From an uncultured Cellulosilyticum sp. (GTDB lineage: Bacteria; Bacillota; Clostridia; Lachnospirales; Cellulosilyticaceae): 57,109 bases of DNA. Shown piece after piece: positions 26,627 to 35,223 of the stretch; within the stretch, counting starts at the first letter, position 1; every line of letters starts with the position of its first letter. The stretch is taken from NCBI GenBank assembly GCA_934725855.1, contig CAKVCL010000022.1, forward strand, positions 1-57,109, in the 5' to 3' direction. The notes under the pieces were generated by a model that ran no database searches, was not told the origin of the DNA, and was given only the letters and a program-made list of their open reading frames with translations. The position numbers and the translations under genes were made by a program.

Positions 26627-26956
26627 ATGAAAAATTTTGGTGGCATGCCCAATATGCAACAATTAATGAAACAAGCTCAAAAAATGCAAAAACAAATGGA
26701 GCAAGCACAAGCAGAGCTTGAAACGAAAGAACTTACAGCTACAGCAGGTGGCGGAATGGTAGAGGTTGTTATTACAGGAAAGAAAGAAATTAAATCTATT
26801 AAGATTGATCCAGAAGTAGTGGATCCAGAAGATGTAGAATCACTTGAAGATTTAGTGTTAGTTGCTGTAAATGAAGCAATCCGTCAAGCTGATGAACTTT
26901 CACAAAAAGAAATGGGAAGATTAACAGGTGGTCTTCCAACTGGAGGATTGTTCTAG
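26627..26956 (+). CDS. ybaB: YbaB/EbfC family nucleoid-associated protein
   Basis: This small DNA-binding dimer (109 aa) coats DNA and almost always lies between dnaX and recR. The N-terminal helix is rich in Met and Gln ([19 protein letters not shown]), followed by a strand region with [15 protein letters not shown] and [10 protein letters not shown], and the C-terminal [13 protein letters not shown]. All are family hallmarks. RBS TAGGAGG precedes the ATG. Its stop shares one base with the recR GTG start, implying coupled translation. Confidence 0.96.
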   Translation: MKNFGGMPNMQQLMKQAQKMQKQMEQAQAELETKELTATAGGGMVEVVITGKKEIKSIKIDPEVVDPEDVESLEDLVLVAVNEAIRQADELSQKEMGRLTGGLPTGGLF

Positions 26957-27561
26957 TGAGTGGATACTATGGTGATAAGATGGTGGCTCTTATTGAAGAG
27001 CTTTCTAGATTACCGGGTATTGGGAGTAAATCAGCCCAACGTTTAGCTTTTCACATTATTAATTTACCACTTGAAAAAGTAGAGAAATTAGCAGAAACAT
27101 TAGTAAGTGCTAAGAAGAATATTAATTATTGTGAGAAATGCTGTACAATTACAGATGATAAACTTTGTCCAATCTGCAAAGATGAAACAAGAGCCAGCAG
27201 TCATCAAATTATGGTAGTAGAAGATCCAAGAGACATGGCAGCATATGAGAAAACCAAGGAATATAAAGGATTGTATCATATTTTACATGGCGCAATCTCT
27301 CCGATGATGGGAGTAGGGCCTAGTGATATAAAAATCAAAGAGCTTCTAGAACGCATTCAAAATGAAGAAGTTGAAGAAGTCATTATTGCAACAAACCCTA
27401 ATATAGAAGGTGAAGCAACTGCTATGTATATTAGTAAGCTATTAAAACCTCTAGGAATTAAAACCACTCGTATTGCACATGGTGTACCAGTAGGTGGTGA
27501 CTTAGAATATGTAGATGAAATTACATTATCTAGAGCATTAGAGGGACGAAGAGAATTGTAA
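26956..27561 (+). CDS. recR: Recombination mediator protein RecR
   Basis: RecR works with RecO and RecF in loading RecA on gapped DNA. At 201 aa it is the usual length. The N-terminal helix-hairpin-helix reads [20 protein letters not shown], the four-Cys zinc motif is CEKC..CPIC (near 54-72), and the Toprim domain contains [14 protein letters not shown]. The C-terminal Walker-like region [21 protein letters not shown] is conserved. It starts with GTG overlapping the ybaB stop by one base; GGAGGA lies 8 bases upstream, inside ybaB. Confidence 0.97.
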   Translation: MSGYYGDKMVALIEELSRLPGIGSKSAQRLAFHIINLPLEKVEKLAETLVSAKKNINYCEKCCTITDDKLCPICKDETRASSHQIMVVEDPRDMAAYEKTKEYKGLYHILHGAISPMMGVGPSDIKIKELLERIQNEEVEEVIIATNPNIEGEATAMYISKLLKPLGIKTTRIAHGVPVGGDLEYVDEITLSRALEGRREL

Positions 27562-27564
27562 AAT

Positions 27565-27608
27565 AAAAACAAGGCGAAGCGAGGGAATACTTGCCTCGTC
27601 TTGTTTTT
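27565..27608 (+). terminator. Intrinsic terminator after recR
   Basis: AAAAACAAGgCGA pairs imperfectly with TCGtCTTGTTTTT around an internal GAGG/CCTC region. It ends in five T. Confidence 0.72.
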
Positions 27609-27707
27609 GTGCCAAAATATAATTGAGTATCTAATAATATAGTCAATAACAGTTGAATATGGTATAATTTTAGTAAGATAAATGAGCAAATCAAGAGGGG
27701 GAGAGAT

Positions 27708-30464
27708 GTGCAAATTAAGAAGAAATTACCTATTGTTTTTAATATGCTAATTTGTATATCACTACTTGTTTTAGCGTTAGTTACATATATTTATACAACG
27801 AATATTAGTATAAAAAAGAGTAAGGATAATATGCAGCAGCTAGTAGTATCAGAGGCAAAGGCACTAGAGGCTATTATAGAAGGAAATGCTTATCAAATGC
27901 AATTAGTTGCTAGTAATGAACAGGTAGTAAAATACATTTTAGCAAATGAGTCTAATGAAGATGAGAAATCTGAGGTTAGCAGTTATTTGAGAAAAAATTT
28001 AGTCCCTAATAGTGATTATGAGATTTGTCTTATCGATAAATCAGGGAACGTTTTAGTATCAAGTCACAAAAATGGAGTAGAACGTCTGGTTAACCGTTCA
28101 AAGGCATTTGAGCAAGTTATGATGGGGAAAAATGTTTTTGAAAATATAGTAGATGCAACATATAATCATGGGAATTTCATTAGTATTTCGGTACCTATTA
28201 CAGATCAAGGTGGAGAGGTAATTGGTGCAGTTTGCAGAATCATGAGCAATAGATTGCTTAGCGATTTTGAAGAAGGAATACAGGTTAATGACAAACAGTA
28301 TGTATATATCATTGATAAAAATTTGGAAGTGATCGTGCATCCTAGTGCAGAAGAAGGAAGCATGATAGAAAGTGCTGCCTTTAGAACATTGATTAATGAA
28401 TATATGGAAAGTGATAAAGCAGATGGATGTTATACCTATACATTGAATGGCAAAGAGAAGTATGTTTCATTTTGCTTTATTCGAGATATAGGATGGACAA
28501 TATGCATTGAGCAAAATGTTTGGGATATGCAAAAACAAGCGATTGTGGGAAGCACATTTATTATTTGCGCTTTAGTTGTTTTGATTTTATTGATCACAAT
28601 AGTAAGTAGACACATTGTTAGTCAGATTGTTACACCTATTGATATGCTCATTGAAACAATGGGAAATGTGGCAAAAGGAGATTTATCGAGTTATTGTGCT
28701 TATGATGCAAATGATGAATTCGGTGAACTTTCTAATCACTATAATAAAATGATAAAAAAGCTTGAACAAAGCAATGAGGCACTTATTGCAAGTGAAGAAC
28801 GATATAAAGTAGCATTAGAAGCTATCGATCAAGTGATTTGGGAATATAATGTTCAAGATAAGAACTTTACGTCAACTGAAAATTGGGACAGGATTATTGG
28901 GCAGAAATTAGATACAGACTATGCTAATCAATTAATCAATATGGATGCAGAACCAAATTGCATTGAAAATATGAGACAAAAGCTGAGTGACTGTTTGGAA
29001 GGTAGAATACAAGATTTTACACATGATATATGGATTACAAAAAATGATACAAAGTGTTGTTTACTATGCAAGGGACATGCTATTACCAATAGTCAAGGAA
29101 AAGTGCAAAAATTAATAGGAATATTAACAGATGTGACAGATAATAAAAATAATGAAGAACGTATGAGAAAATTAACTTTTTTTGATGAATTAACAGGATG
29201 TCTTAATAAATCAGCATTTATTGAAACACTAGATGATTTTATAGCGCAAACAGATGAGAATAAGTTTGGTGCTTTGTTATTTGTGGATATAGATGATTTT
29301 AAAAAGGTTAATGATGCATTAGGTCACGACATTGGGGATAAAGTGTTAAATCATATTGGTAAAAAGATTACAGATATATTGCCCCAAGATACTCTAGTTG
29401 GCAGATTTGGAGGAGATGAATTTGTAATTTTTAAATCATTAGAAAATGGAATAGATGAAGTACATGAAATGATTTATAACTTACTTAGCCTGTTTCAAAA
29501 TAAAGTAATAGTAGATGACGCTAATGTACATTTAACTTGTAGTATAGGAATTGCACTATATCCTAATGATGGAAAAGATGGGGGAACACTTTTAAAGAAT
29601 GCAGATACTGCTATGTATAAAGTAAAAGAAACTGGAAAGAATAGTTACAGTTTTTATACAAGGGCTATGTCACAACAATTGGATAGAAAATTACTAGTTG
29701 AAGAAGCTGTAAGAGAGGCTATAGGGAAGAATTCATTTTATCTTCAATACCAGCCAGTAGTTGATTTAAAGAGTGGCTATACAACAGGTTGTGAGGCACT
29801 TATTAGGCTGGTTGATGATCAGCTAGGCTTTATTTCACCAGGTGAATTTATTCCGATTGCAGAAGAAACAGATTTAATTATTGAAACTGGAGATTGGGTG
29901 TTAGAGAAGGCTTTAACAACATTAAAAAGGCTTCATAATAAAGGATACAGTGAATTCACAATGAATATTAATGTGTCTTCGGTTCAGATTAAAGAAGATG
30001 ATTTTGTTGAAAAGCTGAGCCGTGTGATTCAAAAAGTAGGGGTATTACCTCAGTGCATTAAACTTGAAGTAACAGAATCTGTTCTTATGGAACAAGTAGA
30101 AAAAAGTATTGAATTATTTAATAAGGTAAAAGCTTTAGGAATAAAGATTGCACTTGATGATTTTGGAACAGGCTATTCTTCGCTTAATTATCTAAGAAGT
30201 ATACCGTTTGATATTTTAAAAATAGATAAATCGTTTGTGGATGAGATTACTACGAGTAAGGTACTATCAGAAATAGTAGATAGTATTATTGCAATGGCAC
30301 ATGCACTAAATATTTTAGTTGTAGCTGAAGGGGTAGAGGATGAGATGCAACTAGAGGTTTTAAGAAGAAAAGGGTGTGATTATATTCAAGGGTATTATTA
30401 TAGTAAGCCTTTGGATGAAGAAAAGCTTGAAGAGCGTTTAAAAAAAGAAAAGTGTGAGAAATAA
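27708..30464 (+). CDS. Membrane sensor with HAMP, PAS, GGDEF and EAL domains
   Basis: This is a c-di-GMP turnover protein (918 aa). TM1 is near residues 8-29, followed by an extracytoplasmic dCache-like sensor (30-275), TM2 near 280-300, HAMP (300-352), PAS (365-480), GGDEF (490-650) and EAL (665-910). The cyclase motif GGDEF is intact at 568-572. The phosphodiesterase motifs E696-A-L-I-R, EVTES, DDFGTGYSSL, KIDKSFV and AEGVE are intact too, so both activities are possible. The RxxD inhibitory site is not evident (LPQD at the place). GTG 27708 follows AGAGGGGGAG closely. It precedes flagellum-related genes, consistent with motility control. Confidence 0.94.
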   Translation: MQIKKKLPIVFNMLICISLLVLALVTYIYTTNISIKKSKDNMQQLVVSEAKALEAIIEGNAYQMQLVASNEQVVKYILANESNEDEKSEVSSYLRKNLVPNSDYEICLIDKSGNVLVSSHKNGVERLVNRSKAFEQVMMGKNVFENIVDATYNHGNFISISVPITDQGGEVIGAVCRIMSNRLLSDFEEGIQVNDKQYVYIIDKNLEVIVHPSAEEGSMIESAAFRTLINEYMESDKADGCYTYTLNGKEKYVSFCFIRDIGWTICIEQNVWDMQKQAIVGSTFIICALVVLILLITIVSRHIVSQIVTPIDMLIETMGNVAKGDLSSYCAYDANDEFGELSNHYNKMIKKLEQSNEALIASEERYKVALEAIDQVIWEYNVQDKNFTSTENWDRIIGQKLDTDYANQLINMDAEPNCIENMRQKLSDCLEGRIQDFTHDIWITKNDTKCCLLCKGHAITNSQGKVQKLIGILTDVTDNKNNEERMRKLTFFDELTGCLNKSAFIETLDDFIAQTDENKFGALLFVDIDDFKKVNDALGHDIGDKVLNHIGKKITDILPQDTLVGRFGGDEFVIFKSLENGIDEVHEMIYNLLSLFQNKVIVDDANVHLTCSIGIALYPNDGKDGGTLLKNADTAMYKVKETGKNSYSFYTRAMSQQLDRKLLVEEAVREAIGKNSFYLQYQPVVDLKSGYTTGCEALIRLVDDQLGFISPGEFIPIAEETDLIIETGDWVLEKALTTLKRLHNKGYSEFTMNINVSSVQIKEDDFVEKLSRVIQKVGVLPQCIKLEVTESVLMEQVEKSIELFNKVKALGIKIALDDFGTGYSSLNYLRSIPFDILKIDKSFVDEITTSKVLSEIVDSIIAMAHALNILVVAEGVEDEMQLEVLRRKGCDYIQGYYYSKPLDEEKLEERLKKEKCEK

Positions 30465-30482
30465 ATTTGGAGGCTAGTTGAA

Positions 30483-30932
30483 ATGAAATTTGAGTGTACA
30501 AAAGAGGAATTTAAGACGTTAATGGATTTGGTTTATGCAGGAAATCTATTGATTAATGGACCTCGTAGTAAAGAAGAACGCATAGCTAAGTATGCTAAAA
30601 TGGAGCAAGAAATTTTTAAAATGGCTTCAAGTTTTGGAATTGAAGGACTAATTGAATACAGTGATGAGTTTAAAGAATATATGCCAACTCATGAATATGA
30701 AGAGGATGAGTTTAATAATTATATTGACGACTATGATACGAGCGTGTTTTGGGAAGAGCTTGTTATGAGATTAGCTAGAAGAGATGCCCTAAACTATGCA
30801 GGAGATGTAGATCAAAATATTACAAGGGCTGCATTAAAAGAAATGCAATTAGGTTTCGAAGAAAAGTATGAAGAAGAGATAGAAGCCAATGGTATCATGA
30901 ACTTAAAGATTGTAAGATTAGATGAACAATAA
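30483..30932 (+). CDS. Acidic hypothetical protein
   Basis: I recognise no family (149 aa). It is soluble, strongly acidic and largely helical: an N-terminal CTKEEFKTLMDLVYAGNLLI, then a Glu/Asp/Tyr-rich centre (HEYEEDEFNNYIDDYDTSVF) and helix FWEELVMRLARRDALNY. It starts 18 bases after the GGDEF-EAL gene behind TTGGAGG, so it is probably co-transcribed and could be its partner. A perfect terminator follows. The coding pattern and ribosome site are good; function is not inferable. Confidence 0.75.
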   Translation: MKFECTKEEFKTLMDLVYAGNLLINGPRSKEERIAKYAKMEQEIFKMASSFGIEGLIEYSDEFKEYMPTHEYEEDEFNNYIDDYDTSVFWEELVMRLARRDALNYAGDVDQNITRAALKEMQLGFEEKYEEEIEANGIMNLKIVRLDEQ

Positions 30933-30943
30933 ATCTAGAAGGT

Positions 30944-30991
30944 AAACAAATAAGCGGTAAAATGAAAAGTCATTTTACCGCTTATTTGTTT
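30944..30991. terminator. Intrinsic terminator after the acidic-protein gene
   Basis: A perfect 21-base inverted repeat occupies 30944-30964 and 30971-30991, with GCGGTAAAATG in the upper stem, a 6-base loop and TTATTTGTTT at the end. Confidence 0.88.
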
Positions 30992-31091
30992 GGAGTGGAA
31001 TGAAAACAAGAGCGATAGGATTAAAAGGTTAAGAATTTAAAGGCTTATGTCGACATATTTGTTAGTAAAACAGTACGTAAGAGGTGAGAAA

Positions 31092-33848
31092 ATGATTGAG
31101 GGAGTTAGTAGTGGCGGAGTTTATAATGAATATCCTATTAAGAATGAGCAAACGGCCCGAGGGGTTGAACAAACAGGCAGCAAGACGATAGAATTTGATT
31201 TACAATCTATATTAAGTCAAATCAAAGAGTATACTTATACAGAGCAAGATACCCAGGCGGTAGATAAGAACTTATTAACTCAATTAAAAGAACAATATGA
31301 TCTAAAAGAAGAAGATGTCTACGAACTTTATAAAAAAGGAGTAGATCTAGATAAGTTAAGAGTGAACGAACTTGCTTATCGTGCAAAGAGTAAAACGTCA
31401 CAGGTAAAAGAAGATGAAGAAACTAAAAAGGAAGATAAAACATTACAAGAAAAAATAGAGCTGATTAAAAAGGAAAATGATAGTATGTATTTAAATGCCT
31501 TAAAAGCTCATGGAGATATAACCATTAATAGTTTATATGAAAGTAATTTTAAAGGGGAAGTAAAAAAGGGTATTAGTCAGTATAAAAAAGAAGAGGTAGA
31601 TAACGTTCTTAAAATGAATGGCTTAGAGGCAAATAAGGGGAATGAATGGGCTGCTAATTTGCTGATGATGTATGATATGGGGGTAAGTCCTACAAGCGTT
31701 AACCGTTTGCAAAGCATTCGAAGTGCAGTAGAATCATTAGATGTAACAACTGGGCTTTCTGGAGATGAACCACTTATTAAAGAGGGTCAAGTGCAATATG
31801 AGCCTGAATATGTGGAACGTATTACAGATGATTTAGGAATGGTAACGGACGAACATATTGAAAAGCTTATTGAAGAGGGAAAAGAAATCAATATTGATGA
31901 GCTCAGACAAAGCATTCACAAGAATGCAAGTGAAGCTTTAGAAGAACATAATGGGCAGAGTGCAAAAGGGGATTCTAATGAGCAAGGAAATCATGAAGAA
32001 AAGAAACTTTTACAAAGTGTAGATGAAGTAAAAAGACAAATCCTTCAAATTACTACCAAGTTAACTGTGGAGGCGGCTCAAAAAATTAGTGCAAAGATGC
32101 CACTTGAAAGTAGCAGCTTACAAGCTATTGCAGAGGCTTTAACACAGATGGAGCAAGAAATGGCAGTCGATGCATTAAATGAAGTGAATCTGCCAGTTAC
32201 TGAGGAGAATATCACAGCAGTTACCAATGTAGTGGATACGGTTAATGAAATCAAAGAGCAGTTTGTACCGACTGTAGAAATAGAATTAGCCAGTGATGAA
32301 AAGATTACTTTAAATGAAATAAGTGATGTGATTGCTCATTATATGGAGAATGAAACCCCAGTAGAAGCTCGTTTTGGGGAAAGTATTAAAACAGTAGAGA
32401 TGCAAATTGCCCATTTACTCGAAAGTCAACAAATAGAACCAACAAAAACGAATATAGAGGCAGCAAAGGCTTTGATTACAAATGGACTAGAAGTCACAGA
32501 GGAAGCCTTACAAGATATACAAGAGGTTGTGATTAAACTCAACACTTTCCTAGAAGAAATGACGCCTATTCAAGTAGCAACGATGTTAAAAGAAGGATTT
32601 AATCCCTATACGGCTTCAGTAAATGATATTTTATCATGGCTATCACAGGAAAAAACAGAAGGACTTAAAACGAGTGTGGCAGAAGCGATTGTTGAGTTAG
32701 AAAGTAGTAAACAGATTAATGAAGAGCAAAAAGAAGGTATGATTGGATTATATAGGATATTACAAGCTGTAACCAATCAAAAAGAGCAAGTAATGGGGTA
32801 TCTGTATCGAAATGAACTTCCTATAACGGTTGAAAACTTGCAGATTGCAGCTAAATATGTAAACGGTAAACATCGTATTGAAAAGGTTATTGATGATGAC
32901 TTTGGTGAATTACAAAATAGCCTAGAAAATGAAGAGACAGCTAGCAAGATGCTTCAAAAAAGTGAATCAGAGTCAAAGAAAATGCTTGATATAGTAAGAA
33001 CGCTAGAAGAAATGGAGCTTCCTATTACTGAAGGGAATATAGATAGGGTAAGTAAAATGAGTGCACTGTTATATCCTTATATTAAGGAACAATTTAAAAA
33101 GGAGATTGGCAAGTTTGATGGAATGAAAACATTGCCAGAAAGCTTCTTACAAAAGCTAGAAGCTGTTCAAAATGTTGATCCAGAAGTAGTAGAGAGTATG
33201 ATTAAACAAGACATTCCAGTTACTTTAACGAATATCTATTGGATGGATAAAATAAATCATAGTCCAGAAGTATACGGTGAATTATTAAATGATAAAGGAT
33301 TATTAAAAGAAGGTTTACCTAATGATTTAGAAGAATTAGAAGAACGTTTAAAAGAAATTGAAGCCAAAGCAAAAGAACATAAAGAACAAGCGACTTTGAG
33401 TGGAGATGTGAGAAGTTATCGTAGCTATAAGCAACTAGAAGAAGTTATTGGGTTCCAAAGACAAAGAATAGAAAATGAAGGCATGTATCAGATCCCATTT
33501 ATGATTGATGGACAGAGGCGCATGGTGAACTTATATGTTCATCAGGAAAAAGAAAATAGTGTGCAGGATGATTCACACTTAAAGGCAATTATTAGTTATG
33601 ATACCAAGAATATGGGTAATGTAAAAGCATATATCGAAATGCGTGGAGAAAAGCTTGGTTATAGGATTGAAACGGAAGATAAAGCAAATTATGAAAGTCT
33701 AAGACAGCATGCCGAGAGTTTAATTGAAGGGCTACAATCTATTGGCTACAATGTAGGATACAGTGAGTATGTTCAGGAAGGAACTGAGGAAGAAAATCAA
33801 GTAATATTACATAAATATGAAGACAGTGCATTTGAAGAAATGATTTAG
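31092..33848 (+). CDS. Giant repeat protein with FliK-like C-terminal domain
   Basis: This large soluble acidic protein (918 aa) has no signal peptide. The middle repeats a short motif of the form P-[VIT]-T-x-x-N-[IL] within helical units: LPVTEENI (367-374), EPTKTNI (449-455), LPITVENL (576-583), LPITEGNI (643-650) and IPVTLTNI (708-715). The C-terminal 110 residues (PFMIDGQRRMVNLYV, then MGNVKAYIEMRGEKLGYRI and ESLIEGLQSIGYNV) match the pattern of the flagellar hook-length control domain of FliK. I recall similar proteins as DUF6240. ATG 31092 follows AGAGGTGAG; an earlier ATG at 31047 lacks a site. A FliS-like gene follows two genes on. A flagellar role is inferred. Confidence 0.75.
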   Translation: MIEGVSSGGVYNEYPIKNEQTARGVEQTGSKTIEFDLQSILSQIKEYTYTEQDTQAVDKNLLTQLKEQYDLKEEDVYELYKKGVDLDKLRVNELAYRAKSKTSQVKEDEETKKEDKTLQEKIELIKKENDSMYLNALKAHGDITINSLYESNFKGEVKKGISQYKKEEVDNVLKMNGLEANKGNEWAANLLMMYDMGVSPTSVNRLQSIRSAVESLDVTTGLSGDEPLIKEGQVQYEPEYVERITDDLGMVTDEHIEKLIEEGKEINIDELRQSIHKNASEALEEHNGQSAKGDSNEQGNHEEKKLLQSVDEVKRQILQITTKLTVEAAQKISAKMPLESSSLQAIAEALTQMEQEMAVDALNEVNLPVTEENITAVTNVVDTVNEIKEQFVPTVEIELASDEKITLNEISDVIAHYMENETPVEARFGESIKTVEMQIAHLLESQQIEPTKTNIEAAKALITNGLEVTEEALQDIQEVVIKLNTFLEEMTPIQVATMLKEGFNPYTASVNDILSWLSQEKTEGLKTSVAEAIVELESSKQINEEQKEGMIGLYRILQAVTNQKEQVMGYLYRNELPITVENLQIAAKYVNGKHRIEKVIDDDFGELQNSLENEETASKMLQKSESESKKMLDIVRTLEEMELPITEGNIDRVSKMSALLYPYIKEQFKKEIGKFDGMKTLPESFLQKLEAVQNVDPEVVESMIKQDIPVTLTNIYWMDKINHSPEVYGELLNDKGLLKEGLPNDLEELEERLKEIEAKAKEHKEQATLSGDVRSYRSYKQLEEVIGFQRQRIENEGMYQIPFMIDGQRRMVNLYVHQEKENSVQDDSHLKAIISYDTKNMGNVKAYIEMRGEKLGYRIETEDKANYESLRQHAESLIEGLQSIGYNVGYSEYVQEGTEEENQVILHKYEDSAFEEMI

Positions 33849-33859
33849 GAGGCTCTAAT

Positions 33860-34033
33860 ATGGAGAAAAATAGAGTAAATCATCATCTAGCGGCTTCTAA
33901 ACATGAACATAGTAAGAAAAAAAGACCTAAAGAAGATATATTAGAAATTGTTAAAGAGTTTATTAATTACTTTGAAGAAGCAGATAGGAGTGAAAGTAAT
34001 GGTGACCGTGTCAAGCGTGGTGAACGCTTCTAA
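33860..34033 (+). CDS. Short hypothetical ORF overlapping the FliS-like gene
   Basis: This 57-codon ORF begins 11 bases after the stop of the FliK-like gene, behind TTTAGGAGG with good spacing. The product has a basic, His/Lys-rich first half (NHHLAASKHEHSKKKRPKED) and an amphipathic helix (ILEIVKEFINYFEEADRS). Its last 35 bases overlap the start of the FliS-like gene in another frame, and the latter's ribosome site lies inside it. That fits translational coupling. I recognise no family. Confidence 0.65.
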   Translation: MEKNRVNHHLAASKHEHSKKKRPKEDILEIVKEFINYFEEADRSESNGDRVKRGERF

Positions 34034-34439
34034 AGGTGAGCTTTTGTGCATAACATATGAGCTTCTCTTAGAAGAAATAGAGTTAGGCAAAAAAAGTCCT
34101 GATGGAGAAGAACGAAAAAAACATATTAAAAAAGCAATAGAAATCATTCAAATGCTAGTGGGTGATTTGAATTTTGAATATGAATTATCGAAAGAGTTAT
34201 TTAGAATCTATGTATATGTACAAGGACTTTTGGTGAATGCTAAAAGAAATGAGCAACTAGAAGAAGCTTATAAACTTCTTTATAAATTGTATGGAGGCTT
34301 TAAAAAGGTAGCAGAACAAGAAGAAGGGAAAAAGCCTTGTATGGAAAATACAGAGGCAATTTATGCAGGGTTTACATATGGAAGAAATCAGATTAATGAG
34401 ATATCTGTAGGTAGTGAAAATAGAGGGTTTAAAGCTTAG
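33999..34439 (+). CDS. FliS-like flagellar export chaperone homologue
   Basis: This four-helix protein (146 aa) fits the FliS pattern: an opening helix with ELLCITYELLLEEIELGKK, then KAIEIIQMLVGDLNFEYELSKEL, YVYVQGLLVNAKRNEQL and EEAYKLLYKLYGGFKKV, in the order and spacing of the flagellin chaperone. It lacks the short Tyr-rich N-terminal motif of canonical FliS, so it may be a divergent paralogue that serves another client, perhaps the FliK-like protein encoded upstream. I use ATG 33999 behind ATAGGAGTG; an ATG at 33948 has no ribosome site. It ends just before a terminator. Confidence 0.65.
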   Translation: MVTVSSVVNASKGELLCITYELLLEEIELGKKSPDGEERKKHIKKAIEIIQMLVGDLNFEYELSKELFRIYVYVQGLLVNAKRNEQLEEAYKLLYKLYGGFKKVAEQEEGKKPCMENTEAIYAGFTYGRNQINEISVGSENRGFKA

Positions 34440-34449
34440 AAGGATGATT

Positions 34450-34480
34450 AAGAGGCTGTCAATTTAGGCAGCCTCTTTTA
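34450..34480 (+). terminator. Intrinsic terminator after the FliS-like gene
   Basis: AAGAGGCTG (34450-34458) pairs with CAGCCTCTT (34469-34477) and is followed by a short T-run. Confidence 0.85.
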
Positions 34481-34578
34481 GCGTGTGTGGTTAAAAAGAT
34501 AGAAAATAAAAAGGGATTGAAATAGGACAAGAAGCATATATATTATTAGGAAGTATATATAAGTGAGGAGGAGACAAA

Positions 34579-34824
34579 ATGCAGTCAAATTTATTAATAG
34601 GGGTATTAACTTTAGTAGGAATATTATGCGTCTTGAAAGCAGTTATGAAGAGTAAAGTCATTAGCATATTAACAAGAGTATGTGTTAGTGTATTAATGAT
34701 TACTGTATTAAATTGTTTGCTTCCGCAATATATGGTGGCACTGAATATCTATACAGTAGGATTTGTGACATGTTTAGGGCTGCCAGGCGTAATGACATTA
34801 TTTATGCTGCAATTTATGATCTGA
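34579..34824 (+). CDS. bofA: Sporulation protein BofA family (pro-sigma-K processing inhibitor)
   Basis: This small membrane protein (81 aa) has two to three hydrophobic segments and the C-terminal signature YTVGFVTCLGLPGVMTLFML, matching the BofA/SigK-BofA family (PF07441). In Bacillus BofA restrains the SpoIVFB protease that activates sigma-K in the mother cell. Its place near recR is conserved, although here about 7 kb of other genes intervene. GAGGAGGAGAC precedes the ATG. Short length and low complexity limit certainty slightly. Confidence 0.85.
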   Translation: MQSNLLIGVLTLVGILCVLKAVMKSKVISILTRVCVSVLMITVLNCLLPQYMVALNIYTVGFVTCLGLPGVMTLFMLQFMI

Positions 34825-34856
34825 TAATGCAGGTATTAGACTAAGGATTAAAAAAA

Positions 34857-35065
34857 TGTTGATAATTTGTGGATATCCATATAAATACGGGGAATAATAT
34901 GTGAGTAATTTTGTTGATAATGTATTGATATATAAATCATTAAAAATATAGATTGTGGATAGTTTAATGTTAACAAAATGTTAATGCTTTGATAATACTA
35001 AGATGGTCATATTGACAGAAGTGATACATATGTGTTAATATATTTGTGGATATAGATGTGGATAA
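34857..35065 (-). promoter_or_regulatory. Cluster of six DnaA-box-like sequences
   Basis: Six 9-mers within one mismatch of TGTGGATAA (minus-strand consensus TTATCCACA) lie in one orientation: TGTTGATAA (34857, 34912), TGTGGATAT (34868, 35045), TGTGGATAG (34954) and exact TGTGGATAA (35057). Two pairs are 11-12 bases apart. The segment 34825-35223 is very AT-rich and has no gene. It may bind DnaA, as a regulatory or titration site or part of a replication origin; binding itself is unproven. Confidence 0.5.
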
Positions 35066-35114
35066 AATGTTCATATTTAGATCTAGCAATAAGTAATTAC
35101 ATATCAATCCCTTT

Positions 35115-35142
35115 AGTCCTATAATATATAGGACTTTTTTTG
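35115..35142 (+). terminator. Intrinsic terminator downstream of the DnaA-box cluster
   Basis: AGTCCTATA (35115-35123) and TATAGGACT (35127-35135) pair perfectly around ATA and are followed by seven T. It lies about 290 bases after bofA, so it ends either a long bofA transcript or an unrecognised RNA. Confidence 0.88.
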
Positions 35143-35223
35143 ATTTCTAATATAGGTATAAAATTCCAAGTGCATGTATAAACTATAAATACTAAAGATA
35201 AGTTTATATCGGTGGAGGAATAT

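Noticed and set aside
34825..35223. Calling the DnaA-box cluster the chromosomal oriC
   Set aside because: No dnaA, dnaN or rpmH gene is in the window. The boxes alone do not prove an origin, so I report only a binding-site cluster.
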